DNA of 17,039 bases from assembly GCA_910589265.1 (NCBI GenBank), contig CAJUTQ010000064.1, positions 1 through 17,039 on the forward strand, given 5' to 3'. The notes below the pieces were generated by a model. The model did not search any database and was not told the DNA's origin. It was given only the letters and a program-made list of their open reading frames with translations. A program made the position numbers and the translations under genes. This document shows, in pieces, positions 7,673-13,339 of this stretch; positions within the stretch are counted from its first letter, which is position 1, and each line of letters begins with the position of its first letter. The stretch is from an uncultured Lachnospiraceae bacterium (GTDB taxonomy: Bacteria; Bacillota; Clostridia; Lachnospirales; Lachnospiraceae).

Positions 7673-8725
7673 TTGGAGAGTCAAAGAATAAAAAAGCTTC
7701 AAGACATTGTATATGAATATGAGAAGAATGGGTATTTTAAAGATGCCTCCTTCTTTCTATTTTCTTCAGATAAGGCTTTTGGAGGAGGCACATGTGGAAC
7801 GGCTGATTTTACCACATGGTTTGATCTGGCGTCTTTGACAAAGCTGTTTACATCCACAGTGATTCTGTCTTTGATCCAAAAGGGGGATTTGAAATTAGAA
7901 GATAAGGCTGGCTCTTTTTTTAATGATGTAAACAGTGGAGTACTAAGAGAAAGGCTTTGGGACATAAATATAAGGCAGCTCCTCACCCATACGTCTGGTT
8001 TAATTCCATGGTTTCCCTTTTACACAAGACAGGGAAGTGTTTTTCAAATTCTAGAAGAAATTGTTTGTCAGAATCCCTTCTTAGAAGGAATGCATTACAG
8101 CGATTTAAATTTTATTCTTCTTGGGATGATAGGAGAGAGAGTAGTGGGTAAAAGCCTTCCTGACATGATGAAATCAAAACTTTTTACTCCCTTATCTATA
8201 GGAGATGTATCTTATTTGCCTAAAGGAGTGTGCAAAAAAAGAGAGGAGCTTATAGGAGAGGGAAAGATTGCTCTTTCTTGTTATGGAAATCAAATAGAGG
8301 AAGAGATGTGTAGAGAAAGGGGATTTTCCTTTTCCCATTTTCGAGAAAGAGGGTTTCCTGTAATAGGAGAAGCCAATGACGGAAATTGCTGGTATTATAT
8401 GAAAGGAGTCAGCGGACATGCGGGATTGTTTGGGCCAGTGACTGCTCTTGTAAAATTAGGGCAGTTTTATTTAAAGGAGAACAACTCTATTTTTAGGGAA
8501 GCAATGAAAGACTGGGGATTTGAAAGAGGACTAGGATTTGAGATGGGTGATAAATATCCAGAGGGATGTGGCCATACAGGGTTTACAGGAACCAGCTTGT
8601 GGATATCAGAAAAAAACAACCGAGGAATGGCCATTGTGACAAACCGCCTTGCCTGTGATAAGGGGGGCAAGGCAAAAGATCTAAAGGAATTTCGCAAACT
8701 GATGCATGAGACGGCACTGTATTAA
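7673..8725 (+). CDS. Serine hydrolase, class C beta-lactamase-like (YbbE-type)
   Basis: A 350-residue penicillin-binding-protein-fold hydrolase. The catalytic S54-L-T-K57 (SxxK) is at the start of helix 2, followed by LLTHTSGL (104-111). The second motif is Y142-S-D instead of Y-x-N. The third motif is H301-T-G in place of K-T-G. These variants are usual in esterase/peptidase relatives of AmpC. There is no signal peptide, so it seems cytoplasmic, unlike secreted beta-lactamases. The start is a TTG with an AGG-rich region 9 bp upstream; an in-frame stop at 7664-7666 rules out a longer form. Bacillus subtilis ybbE, a homologue type, also lies beside nagZ in a murein-recycling cluster, so a role on muropeptides is inferred. 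Confidence 0.85.
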   Translation: MESQRIKKLQDIVYEYEKNGYFKDASFFLFSSDKAFGGGTCGTADFTTWFDLASLTKLFTSTVILSLIQKGDLKLEDKAGSFFNDVNSGVLRERLWDINIRQLLTHTSGLIPWFPFYTRQGSVFQILEEIVCQNPFLEGMHYSDLNFILLGMIGERVVGKSLPDMMKSKLFTPLSIGDVSYLPKGVCKKREELIGEGKIALSCYGNQIEEEMCRERGFSFSHFRERGFPVIGEANDGNCWYYMKGVSGHAGLFGPVTALVKLGQFYLKENNSIFREAMKDWGFERGLGFEMGDKYPEGCGHTGFTGTSLWISEKNNRGMAIVTNRLACDKGGKAKDLKEFRKLMHETALY

Positions 8726-8730
8726 TGAAA

Positions 8731-8754
8731 GGACAAGGATGTTAAAACTTGTCC
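8731..8754 (-). terminator. Terminator between convergent genes (serine hydrolase and psiE)
   Basis: GGACAAG (8731-8737) pairs with CTTGTCC (8748-8754). Read on the minus strand, the stem is followed by TTTCATTAAT, a weak U-tract. The stem overlaps the stop codon of the minus-strand gene, so this mainly serves that gene and may also stop the operon transcript. Confidence 0.5.
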
Positions 8755-9158
8755 GATAGAATCGAAGAGTCTTCCTTTTTGATAAACAAGTATTTTCGAA
8801 TGGCAAAGAGGAGGGCAATGGCTAAAATGCCAATAAGAGTCTCATATGTTTTTAAATGTTCTACAACCATTTCTCTGGCAGTGGCAAACATAAGTACTTC
8901 AATTAAAGTCTCCGGAGTATGTTTGCAGAGCATTTTTACAAACTCTATTCCTATGACTAAGTTTAGGGCAGAAGCTAAAAAGGAGTTAAAGCTTTGGGGG
9001 GTGATAGAAGATAGGGAACCTCCCAATAGGGAAATAACAAGATCCCACATTAAATATAAGATAACGCCTATTACAATAATGGAAATTAGGATTTCAAAAT
9101 AATGGGCCACAACAAAGATTACATCATTTAGTTTGTTTTTAAAAGAATTTTTTTCCAT
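8742..9158 (-). CDS. psiE: PsiE-family membrane protein
   Basis: A 138-residue protein with four predicted transmembrane segments. It matches the PsiE family (named for phosphate-starvation-inducible protein PsiE of E. coli) in its size and in the central block FVKMLCKHTPETLIEVLMFATAREMVVEH, where charged residues are embedded between helices. The molecular function of the family is unknown. It is convergent with the sugar operon and divergent from the peroxiredoxin gene. The promoter TTGCAC-17 bp-TAGACT lies upstream. The ribosome binding site is poor (GAAAGAAG), suggesting low expression. Confidence 0.8.
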   Translation of the reverse strand: MEKNSFKNKLNDVIFVVAHYFEILISIIVIGVILYLMWDLVISLLGGSLSSITPQSFNSFLASALNLVIGIEFVKMLCKHTPETLIEVLMFATAREMVVEHLKTYETLIGILAIALLFAIRKYLFIKKEDSSILSDKF

Positions 9159-9190
9159 AGTTTCTTCTTCTTTCTCTCATGGTTTATGTT

Positions 9191-9219
9191 AGTCTATCAC
9201 GAAATGGAAAAAAGTGCAA
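9191..9219 (-). promoter_or_regulatory. Promoter of the psiE-like gene
   Basis: On the minus strand TTGCAC (9219-9214) is separated by 17 bp from TAGACT (9196-9191). A TG one base before the -10 makes an extended -10 element. The leader to the ATG is about 25 bases. Confidence 0.6.
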
Positions 9220-9272
9220 TATGGAAGACGTTATGAGGAGTATGCCCAAGATCTAGATTTATATAAAATAAG

Positions 9273-9301
9273 TTGTGGCATTGGCAAATGTATGTTACAA
9301 T
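9273..9301 (+). promoter_or_regulatory. Candidate promoter of the peroxiredoxin gene
   Basis: TTGTGG (9273-9278), a 17-bp spacer, then TACAAT (9296-9301) preceded by TGT (extended -10). No convincing PerR box (TTATAATnATTATAA) is visible between 9220 and 9352, although the region is AT-rich. Confidence 0.45.
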
Positions 9302-9352
9302 CGATTTAATTTATGAATATGTGAATAAAGTATTTGGAAAGGAGAAGCTTAT

Positions 9353-9919
9353 ATGGGTAATTTAATTAATAAAGAAGTAAGGGATTTCAAAGTGCAGGCT
9401 TACCATGAAGGAAAATTTAAGGAAATTACGAAAAAGGACACTTTAAATCATTGGTCTGTATTTTTCTTCTATCCTGCGGATTTTACTTTTGTCTGTCCTA
9501 CAGAATTGGGGGATTTGGCGGATTATTATGAGGAGTTTAAGAAAGCAGGTTGTGAGATTTACTCTGTTTCTGAGGATACCCACTTTGCCCACAAGGCATG
9601 GGCTGACTCTTCCGACACAATCAAAAGAATCCCTTATCCTATGCTGGGAGATCCTGCGGGGGTGTTGGCAAAAAGCTTTGGCGTGTTGATAAAAGAAAGA
9701 GGACAAGCTCTAAGGGGAAGCTTTATTGTGAATCCAGAGGGTATAATCAAAGCCTACGAAATTCATGACACAGGTATTGGCAGAAATGCAAAGGAGCTTT
9801 TGCGCAAAGTACAGGCAGCGCAGTTTGTAAGAGAACATGGGGATCAGGTCTGTCCAGCCAAATGGCGCCCTGGAGAGGAGACATTAAAGCCAAGCTTAGA
9901 TTTAGTTGGAAAGTTATAA
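9353..9919 (+). CDS. ahpC: AhpC-type 2-Cys peroxiredoxin
   Basis: A 188-residue typical 2-Cys peroxiredoxin of the AhpC class. The peroxidatic Cys48 lies in FYPADFTFVCPTEL and the resolving Cys167 in VCPAKWRPGEE. It reduces hydrogen peroxide and organic peroxides in the cytoplasm. AhpF, its usual reductase, is not adjacent, so another thioredoxin-like or AhpF reductase must recharge it. AAAGGAGAAG 8 bp ahead of the ATG is a good ribosome binding site. It is transcribed alone, away from the psiE-like gene. Confidence 0.95.
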   Translation: MGNLINKEVRDFKVQAYHEGKFKEITKKDTLNHWSVFFFYPADFTFVCPTELGDLADYYEEFKKAGCEIYSVSEDTHFAHKAWADSSDTIKRIPYPMLGDPAGVLAKSFGVLIKERGQALRGSFIVNPEGIIKAYEIHDTGIGRNAKELLRKVQAAQFVREHGDQVCPAKWRPGEETLKPSLDLVGKL

Positions 9920-10082
9920 AAGGTAGAGAGTAAAGATTACACATGATTGAAAAACACCCCTTTCACCAATAAAAGGTTATGGGGAGCTGCTAACAGTCCC
10001 TTCTGCTCTTGACAAAGAGACGGAAATGGAGAAATTCTTTCAAAGAATGTTTATCGTGTAGAAAAATGTATAAATGATATAA

Positions 10083-10253
10083 AGCTTATTTATCAACTGG
10101 ATTCCTGTGTTTATATCCTATCATTCACAAAAACTTTGCCGTGTACGTTTTTTAAAAGAGCTGGTCGTGGATATTGTAAAGATCCTGCCTTTCATATTTA
10201 GAGCATGGTATATAAGGTTAAATGAGGATGAAAAAAAGCTGTACCTAAGATAG
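10083..10253 (+). pseudogene. Possible 3' remnant of an unidentified gene
   Basis: The stretch from 9920 to 10616 has no intact gene. Within it, 10083-10253 is open without a usable ATG and ends in a protein-like tail (KELVVDIVKILPFIFRAWY, then RLNEDEKKLYLR) whose TAG stop is the first base triplet of a terminator stem at 10251. A second overlapping frame (about 10012-10200) also reads like protein and ends at 10198-10200, suggesting frameshift decay. I do not recognise the family. A short unannotated gene starting at a GTG near 10105 is the alternative. Confidence 0.3.
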
Positions 10254-10290
10254 ATGATTGATGCTATAAGCGTAGATCATCTATTTTTTT
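10251..10290 (+). terminator. Rho-independent terminator with seven T residues
   Basis: TAGATGAT (10251-10258) pairs with ATCATCTA (10276-10283), with extra weaker pairing inside, followed by TTTTTTT (10284-10290). It is a strong terminator with no intact gene in front of it, so it probably belongs to a decayed gene or to readthrough from ahpC. Confidence 0.75.
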
Positions 10291-10300
10291 CTATTATAGA

Positions 10301-10405
10301 AAAGAATTTGTCACTATGAAGTGATAAAGTATATAACTTTCCTATGATAGAAAAATATGATGCGTACTTGTGGGAAAGGTATTATGTTTCTAAGGCGACC
10401 CCACT
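10301..10405. repeat. 105-bp dispersed direct repeat, copy 1
   Basis: Aligns without gaps to 13160-13264 with 15 mismatches in 105 (86% identity). The best-kept part is the block AAAGGTATTATG plus CTAAGGCGACC at its right end. The two copies flank the ArsR/permease/thioredoxin module. Both carry a short frame reading MRTxxKGIMxLRRPH, but without a ribosome binding site it is unlikely to be a gene. The DNA from 10406 to 10616 shows no supported feature. Confidence 0.9.
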
Positions 10406-10616
10406 TTGCTCTGTACATGTTTTCGTTCTCATACAATCAGTAAAAAATAAGAAGTTTTCTATAATTCAGAGGTTTTGTATTAGATGTACTTATTGTAAGG
10501 GCAATTTTATATTCTCTATTAACGGTCGTGATGTTGCCCATCGTAAGACTGAAATATAAGAAATATCCGGTTACATAAGAACGTTTTATGTTTTTGGGAA
10601 ACTTTGCGAAGCACTA

Positions 10617-10645
10617 TTGACAAATGGACTATTACTGCATATACT
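10617..10645 (+). promoter_or_regulatory. Consensus promoter of the arsR-like gene
   Basis: TTGACA (10617-10622), 17 bp, TATACT (10640-10645). This is the strongest sigma-A promoter in the window. Its predicted start lies at the edge of the palindromic operator at 10653. Confidence 0.85.
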
Positions 10646-10652
10646 AAAATAT

Positions 10653-10668
10653 ATCAAAAAAAATTGAT
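10653..10668 (+). promoter_or_regulatory. ArsR-type operator 1
   Basis: ATCAA-AAAAAA-TTGAT, a 16-bp dyad covering the predicted transcription start of the arsR-like gene. The same half-sites with the same spacing recur at 11038-11053 before the permease gene. Confidence 0.7.
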
Positions 10669-10682
10669 GTGAGGGAGACTGT

Positions 10683-10997
10683 ATGGGGACACACCAAGAA
10701 AACGCAAAAGTATTCAAAGCCCTGTGTGACCCAAAGCGCCTCGCCATTTTGGAACAACTGCGAAGCGGTGAAAAATGTGCCTGTGTTCTGCAAGAACCCA
10801 TGGACTTGACACAATCTGGCCTTTCATATCACATGAAAATTTTGTGTGACTCTGGGCTTGTTGTGAGCCGTCAGGAGGGCAAATGGATGCATTATCGTTT
10901 GAGTGAGGATGGCAGGAATAACGCTGTGAAAATGTTGCTGGCTATTACCACGCCAGATACAGAACAAGGGGACAGAGGCCTTTTATGTGATAGATAA
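10683..10997 (+). CDS. ArsR/SmtB-family metalloregulatory repressor
   Basis: A 104-residue winged-helix repressor. The recognition region TQSGLSYHMKILCDSGLV (residues 43-60) is typical of the family. Just before it, Cys32-Ala-Cys34 (GEKCACVLQ) matches the CxC metal-binding position of ArsR-type As(III)/Sb(III) sensors. Cys15, Cys55 and Cys102 are further thiols. It should sit on the ATCAA-n6-TTGAT sites and release DNA on metal(loid) binding, controlling itself and the downstream permease and thioredoxin. AGGGAGA precedes the ATG. The inducer (arsenite, an organoarsenical or a metal) is inferred from the neighbours. Confidence 0.9.
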   Translation: MGTHQENAKVFKALCDPKRLAILEQLRSGEKCACVLQEPMDLTQSGLSYHMKILCDSGLVVSRQEGKWMHYRLSEDGRNNAVKMLLAITTPDTEQGDRGLLCDR

Positions 10998-11026
10998 ACG
11001 CCATTATAGTAAGATGGCGTTTATCT
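10992..11026 (+). other. Hairpin overlapping the arsR stop codon, no U-tract
   Basis: AGATAAACGCCAT (10992-11004) pairs perfectly with ATGGCGTTTATCT (11014-11026). It contains the arsR stop codon and is followed by TGATAC, so it would be a weak terminator at best. It may lower transcription into the permease gene, which then relies on its own operator-controlled promoter. Confidence 0.6.
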
Positions 11027-11037
11027 TGATACTAAAC

Positions 11038-11053
11038 ATCAAAATATTTTGAT
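11038..11053 (+). promoter_or_regulatory. ArsR-type operator 2, perfect palindrome
   Basis: ATCAAAATATTTTGAT is a perfect 16-bp palindrome with the same half-sites as the operator at 10653. It lies 35 bp upstream of the permease start. TTGATA (11026-11031) and TATATT (11053-11058) are possible but poorly spaced promoter elements. Confidence 0.72.
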
Positions 11054-11087
11054 ATATTGTCCAATAAATTGAAAGTGAGGTTTCTCT

Positions 11088-12089
11088 ATGGGTGTATGGC
11101 AGTTTATCCAAGAACAAGTTTTAGGTATGAAGTGGCTGAATGAACTGATTGGCAGGGGCCTTTCCATGCTGGGGCTGGATGTGGGAGAGGGTGTAGGGGG
11201 AAGTGTTCAATTTTTCCTTTATGATGTGTTGAAAATCACGGTGTTGCTCTGCTTTTTGATTTTTGTGATTTCCTATATTCAAAGTTATTTCCCACCAGAA
11301 CGAAGCAAGGGGATATTAGGCCGTTTTCACGGTGTTAGTGCAAATATTATTTCTGCTATGTTGGGTACTGTAACGCCGTTTTGCTCTTGCTCTTCCATTC
11401 CTCTGTTTATTGGTTTTACCAACGCCGGACTGCCGCTAGGGGTTACATTCTCTTTCCTAATTTCTTCCCCAATGGTAGACTTGGGGAGTCTTATTCTCCT
11501 AATGAGCATTTTTGGTGCGAAGGTTGCTATCCTTTATGTGTTGGTGGGGCTGGTGATTGCCATAGCAGGCGGCGCTCTGATTGAGAAACTGCACATGGAA
11601 CCGTATGTGGAGGAATTTATCCGTAAGGCTGGCAGCGTAGATATTGAGTCCCCTACACTGACAAAACGGGAACGGATTCAGTTTGCTAAAGAACAAGTCG
11701 TTTTTACATTCAAGAAGGTTTTCCCGTATATTTTGATAGGTGTGGGTATTGGGGCAGTTATTCACAATTGGATTCCAGAAAGCTGGATTGAGGCTGTATT
11801 GGGCGGCAAAAATCCATTCGGTGTTATCCTTGCTACACTGGTAGGCGTTCCCATGTATGCAGATATTTTCGGCACGATTCCCGTGGCAGAGGCCTTGTTA
11901 TACAAGGGTGCACAGCTTGGCACAATCCTATCTTTTATGATGGCTGTTACCACATTAAGCCTGCCGTCTATGATTATGCTCCGAAAAGCAGTAAAGCCGA
12001 AATTGCTTACCCTGTTCATCATCATTTGCACCATTGGTATTATTATAGTTGGCTATCTGTTCAATGTGTTTCAATTTTTGTTGATATAA
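11088..12089 (+). CDS. Permease of the ArsP / DUF318 family (TPFCSCS motif)
   Basis: A 333-residue membrane protein with about eight to ten transmembrane helices. The signature TPFCSCSSIPLFIGF (residues 96-110) places Cys99 and Cys101 in a membrane segment, and SFLISSPMVDLGS and GVPMYADIFGTIPVAEAL are further conserved blocks. The family (PF03773) includes ArsP, which exports trivalent organoarsenicals, and relatives linked to copper or zinc. Between an ArsR repressor and a Cys-rich thioredoxin, a metalloid-efflux role is the best inference. AGTGAGG precedes the ATG. The next gene begins 19 bp after its stop, so they form one transcript. Confidence 0.88.
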   Translation: MGVWQFIQEQVLGMKWLNELIGRGLSMLGLDVGEGVGGSVQFFLYDVLKITVLLCFLIFVISYIQSYFPPERSKGILGRFHGVSANIISAMLGTVTPFCSCSSIPLFIGFTNAGLPLGVTFSFLISSPMVDLGSLILLMSIFGAKVAILYVLVGLVIAIAGGALIEKLHMEPYVEEFIRKAGSVDIESPTLTKRERIQFAKEQVVFTFKKVFPYILIGVGIGAVIHNWIPESWIEAVLGGKNPFGVILATLVGVPMYADIFGTIPVAEALLYKGAQLGTILSFMMAVTTLSLPSMIMLRKAVKPKLLTLFIIICTIGIIIVGYLFNVFQFLLI

Positions 12090-12108
12090 TTTTTAGGAGG
12101 AATAATCT

Positions 12109-12459
12109 ATGGGACTATTTAGTAAGAAAAAGGAAGAGACAAAATCCAGTTGCTGTGGTGGTAGCTGTACCCCAAAGACAATGGAAAAGGCAGAAGTGGT
12201 AAATGCCGCTGCTGGAATCAAAGTGTTGGGGAGTGGCTGCGCTAAATGCAATGCTTTGGAGACTGCTGTTCGGGCAGCTTTGACAGAGCTAGGAATAGAT
12301 ACGTCTGTTGAACATGTAACAGACTTCACACAGATTGCAGCCTATGGTGTAATAACTACCCCAGCCCTGGTTGTGGACAAAAGAGTAGTGTCCTATGGCA
12401 AGGTACTTGGAAAGGACGAAGCAAAGGCTATCATTCAAAAAGTGAGAGCCAGTATGTAA
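12109..12459 (+). CDS. Small thioredoxin-fold protein with Cys-rich N-terminus
   Basis: A 116-residue protein of the MTH895/TM0996 small-thioredoxin type. The redox centre is Cys44-A-K-Cys47 in GSGCAKCN, and the cis-Pro loop is TTPALVV (83-89). An N-terminal extension carries Cys15, Cys16 and Cys20 in SSCCGGSC, which looks like a soft-metal or metalloid-binding patch. Such proteins usually follow DUF318 permeases and ArsR genes. It may hand reduced metalloid to the permease or reduce a substrate thiol. AGGAGG lies 10 bp before the ATG. The transcript probably ends at the hairpin at 12603. Confidence 0.88.
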   Translation: MGLFSKKKEETKSSCCGGSCTPKTMEKAEVVNAAAGIKVLGSGCAKCNALETAVRAALTELGIDTSVEHVTDFTQIAAYGVITTPALVVDKRVVSYGKVLGKDEAKAIIQKVRASM

Positions 12460-12600
12460 ATGAAAAAGTTGAGCTCTGAGTAGTTCGCTGTCCAATTTGT
12501 GAGAATAAGTCACAGAACAGGCTATGTATAGATATGGTTTTCATATCTTCCCTTAACAAGAATATACAAAACGCAGCAACTTAATGGCTGTTAACCTTAT
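12460..12600 (+). pseudogene. Decayed start of a cysteine-rich KTR-type small protein
   Basis: Directly after the thioredoxin stop, an ATG at 12460 begins MKKLSSE and then meets TAG. One base out of frame the reading continues as RCPICENKSQNRL. Together these resemble the start of small cysteine-rich KTR-domain proteins (roughly E-W-V-x-C-P-x-C-x-N-K-T), often found with conjugative elements. The rest of that domain, including the second Cys pair, is missing before the terminator at 12603. The frameshift and missing half indicate a remnant. The family call comes from memory of the motif only. Confidence 0.4.
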
Positions 12601-12602
12601 GC

Positions 12603-12641
12603 AAAAGCACCGCTTCCAATAAAAATCGGAGCGGTGCTTTT
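12603..12641. terminator. Strong terminator, usable on both strands
   Basis: AAAAGCACCGCT-T-CC (12603-12617) pairs with GGAGCGGTGCTTTT (12628-12641), a 14-bp stem with one bulge and a T-tract on each side. On the plus strand it ends the arsR module transcript. On the minus strand it follows the gene fragment whose stop is at 12681. Confidence 0.85.
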
Positions 12642-12680
12642 GTCTAACTTCTGGATATGCTGGAGCTCTTTTTTTCTACC

Positions 12681-12902
12681 CTATCTAGTGGATAAAAGTC
12701 TTTGATCCTTTCCAATTAACTGCTGGTTGATAAGATTTGTGTCATAACCGCTGGCGGTATATGCTTTCTGTATTTTGAGGCCCAGGTTTTTCTTGATATA
12801 GTCATATGTCTGTTTGCCAGACTCATTGCTGGCTGTAACTTCTATGAGTGGAAAAGGGGAATATGGAAATGAAGATAAGTTTTCAGGACAAAGATCATTA
12901 CT
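12681..12902 (-). pseudogene. C-terminal fragment of an unidentified protein (minus strand)
   Basis: A 73-codon open stretch without a start codon. It reads as protein from about 12851 down to the TAG at 12683-12681, including EVTASNESGKQTYDYIKKN and then GLKIQKAYTASGYDTN, with a balanced residue mix. A terminator follows at 12641-12603. The lack of an upstream start and the quick loss of coding character beyond 12860 suggest the 5' part has been deleted. I do not recognise the family. Confidence 0.4.
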
Positions 12903-12958
12903 CTATGTTATACTTGACTAACAAGAAAGTCCCATGTTAAATTAAACGTAATAAAATA

Positions 12959-13093
12959 ATGTCATATCTATTTGCACTGAAAAGCTTTTCAAAACATGAA
13001 TTTACAGCACAAACTGAGCAGACAGCGGATTTTCCAGTAGGATTGGTGGAAATTATAGAGTCAGGCCGTTTTCAAAAAATGGCAGCAGATTAG
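12959..13093 (+). pseudogene. Short ORF or 3' gene fragment of unknown family
   Basis: ATG at 12959 to TAG at 13091-13093, 44 codons. The second half (QTEQTADFPVGLVEIIESGR, then FQKMAAD) is strongly protein-like and resembles the end of a larger enzyme. There is no ribosome binding site before the ATG (AATAAAATAATG). It lies between the minus-strand fragment and repeat copy 2, in a stretch (12642-13339) that has no intact gene. Confidence 0.33.
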
Positions 13094-13159
13094 GGGGAAT
13101 GACATCTGTGGGACAGTAGGATACTCTAATGTTCCAGCAGGTGTTTTTTATATCACAGG

Positions 13160-13264
13160 AAAGAACTTGTTACTATGAAGCGCTAAAGTATATGATTTTC
13201 CTATGATATAAAAATATTATGCGCACTCGTGCAAAAGGTATTATGTCCCTAAGGCGACCGCACT
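13160..13264. repeat. 105-bp dispersed direct repeat, copy 2
   Basis: Ungapped partner of 10301-10405, in the same orientation, 86% identical. It lies 76 bp before the cation diffusion facilitator gene. Together the two copies bracket about 2.75 kb holding the ArsR module and gene fragments. Confidence 0.9.
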
Positions 13265-13286
13265 GGGCGCAGCAAAGTGTGCAAGC

Positions 13287-13302
13287 CCCTCATGAGTGAG
13301 GG
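13287..13302 (+). other. Small GC-rich hairpin in the leader of the CDF gene
   Basis: CCCTCA-TGAG-TGAGGG is a perfect 6-bp stem with a 4-base loop, 38 bp before the ATG. The surrounding leader (13265-13339) is much more GC-rich than other intergenic DNA here. It may be a leader structure. I could not match it to a known metal riboswitch. Confidence 0.4.
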
Positions 13303-13339
13303 AATGGGGAAGCTGGGAAAAATGGTTGGGGGATTATAA

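Noticed and set aside
8749..9102. A 117-codon plus-strand ORF opposite the psiE-like gene
   Set aside because: It is the antisense shadow of a recognisable four-helix membrane protein. It has no ribosome binding site and an unnatural composition.
9220..9352. PerR box upstream of ahpC
   Set aside because: AT-rich stretches such as 9257-9270 do not match the palindromic consensus well enough.
10034..10048. Perfect 15-bp palindrome ATTCTTTCAAAGAAT
   Set aside because: It lies in decayed intergenic DNA with no promoter or gene nearby; a palindrome this AT-rich can arise by chance.
10344..10559. A 71-codon ORF beginning inside repeat copy 1
   Set aside because: No ribosome binding site. The matching frame in copy 2 has a stop within six codons, and the residues resemble no family.
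13100..13339. Possible Ni/Co or Mn riboswitch before the CDF gene
   Set aside because: I could not identify conserved riboswitch core sequences, and much of the region is a repeat also present far from any CDF gene.
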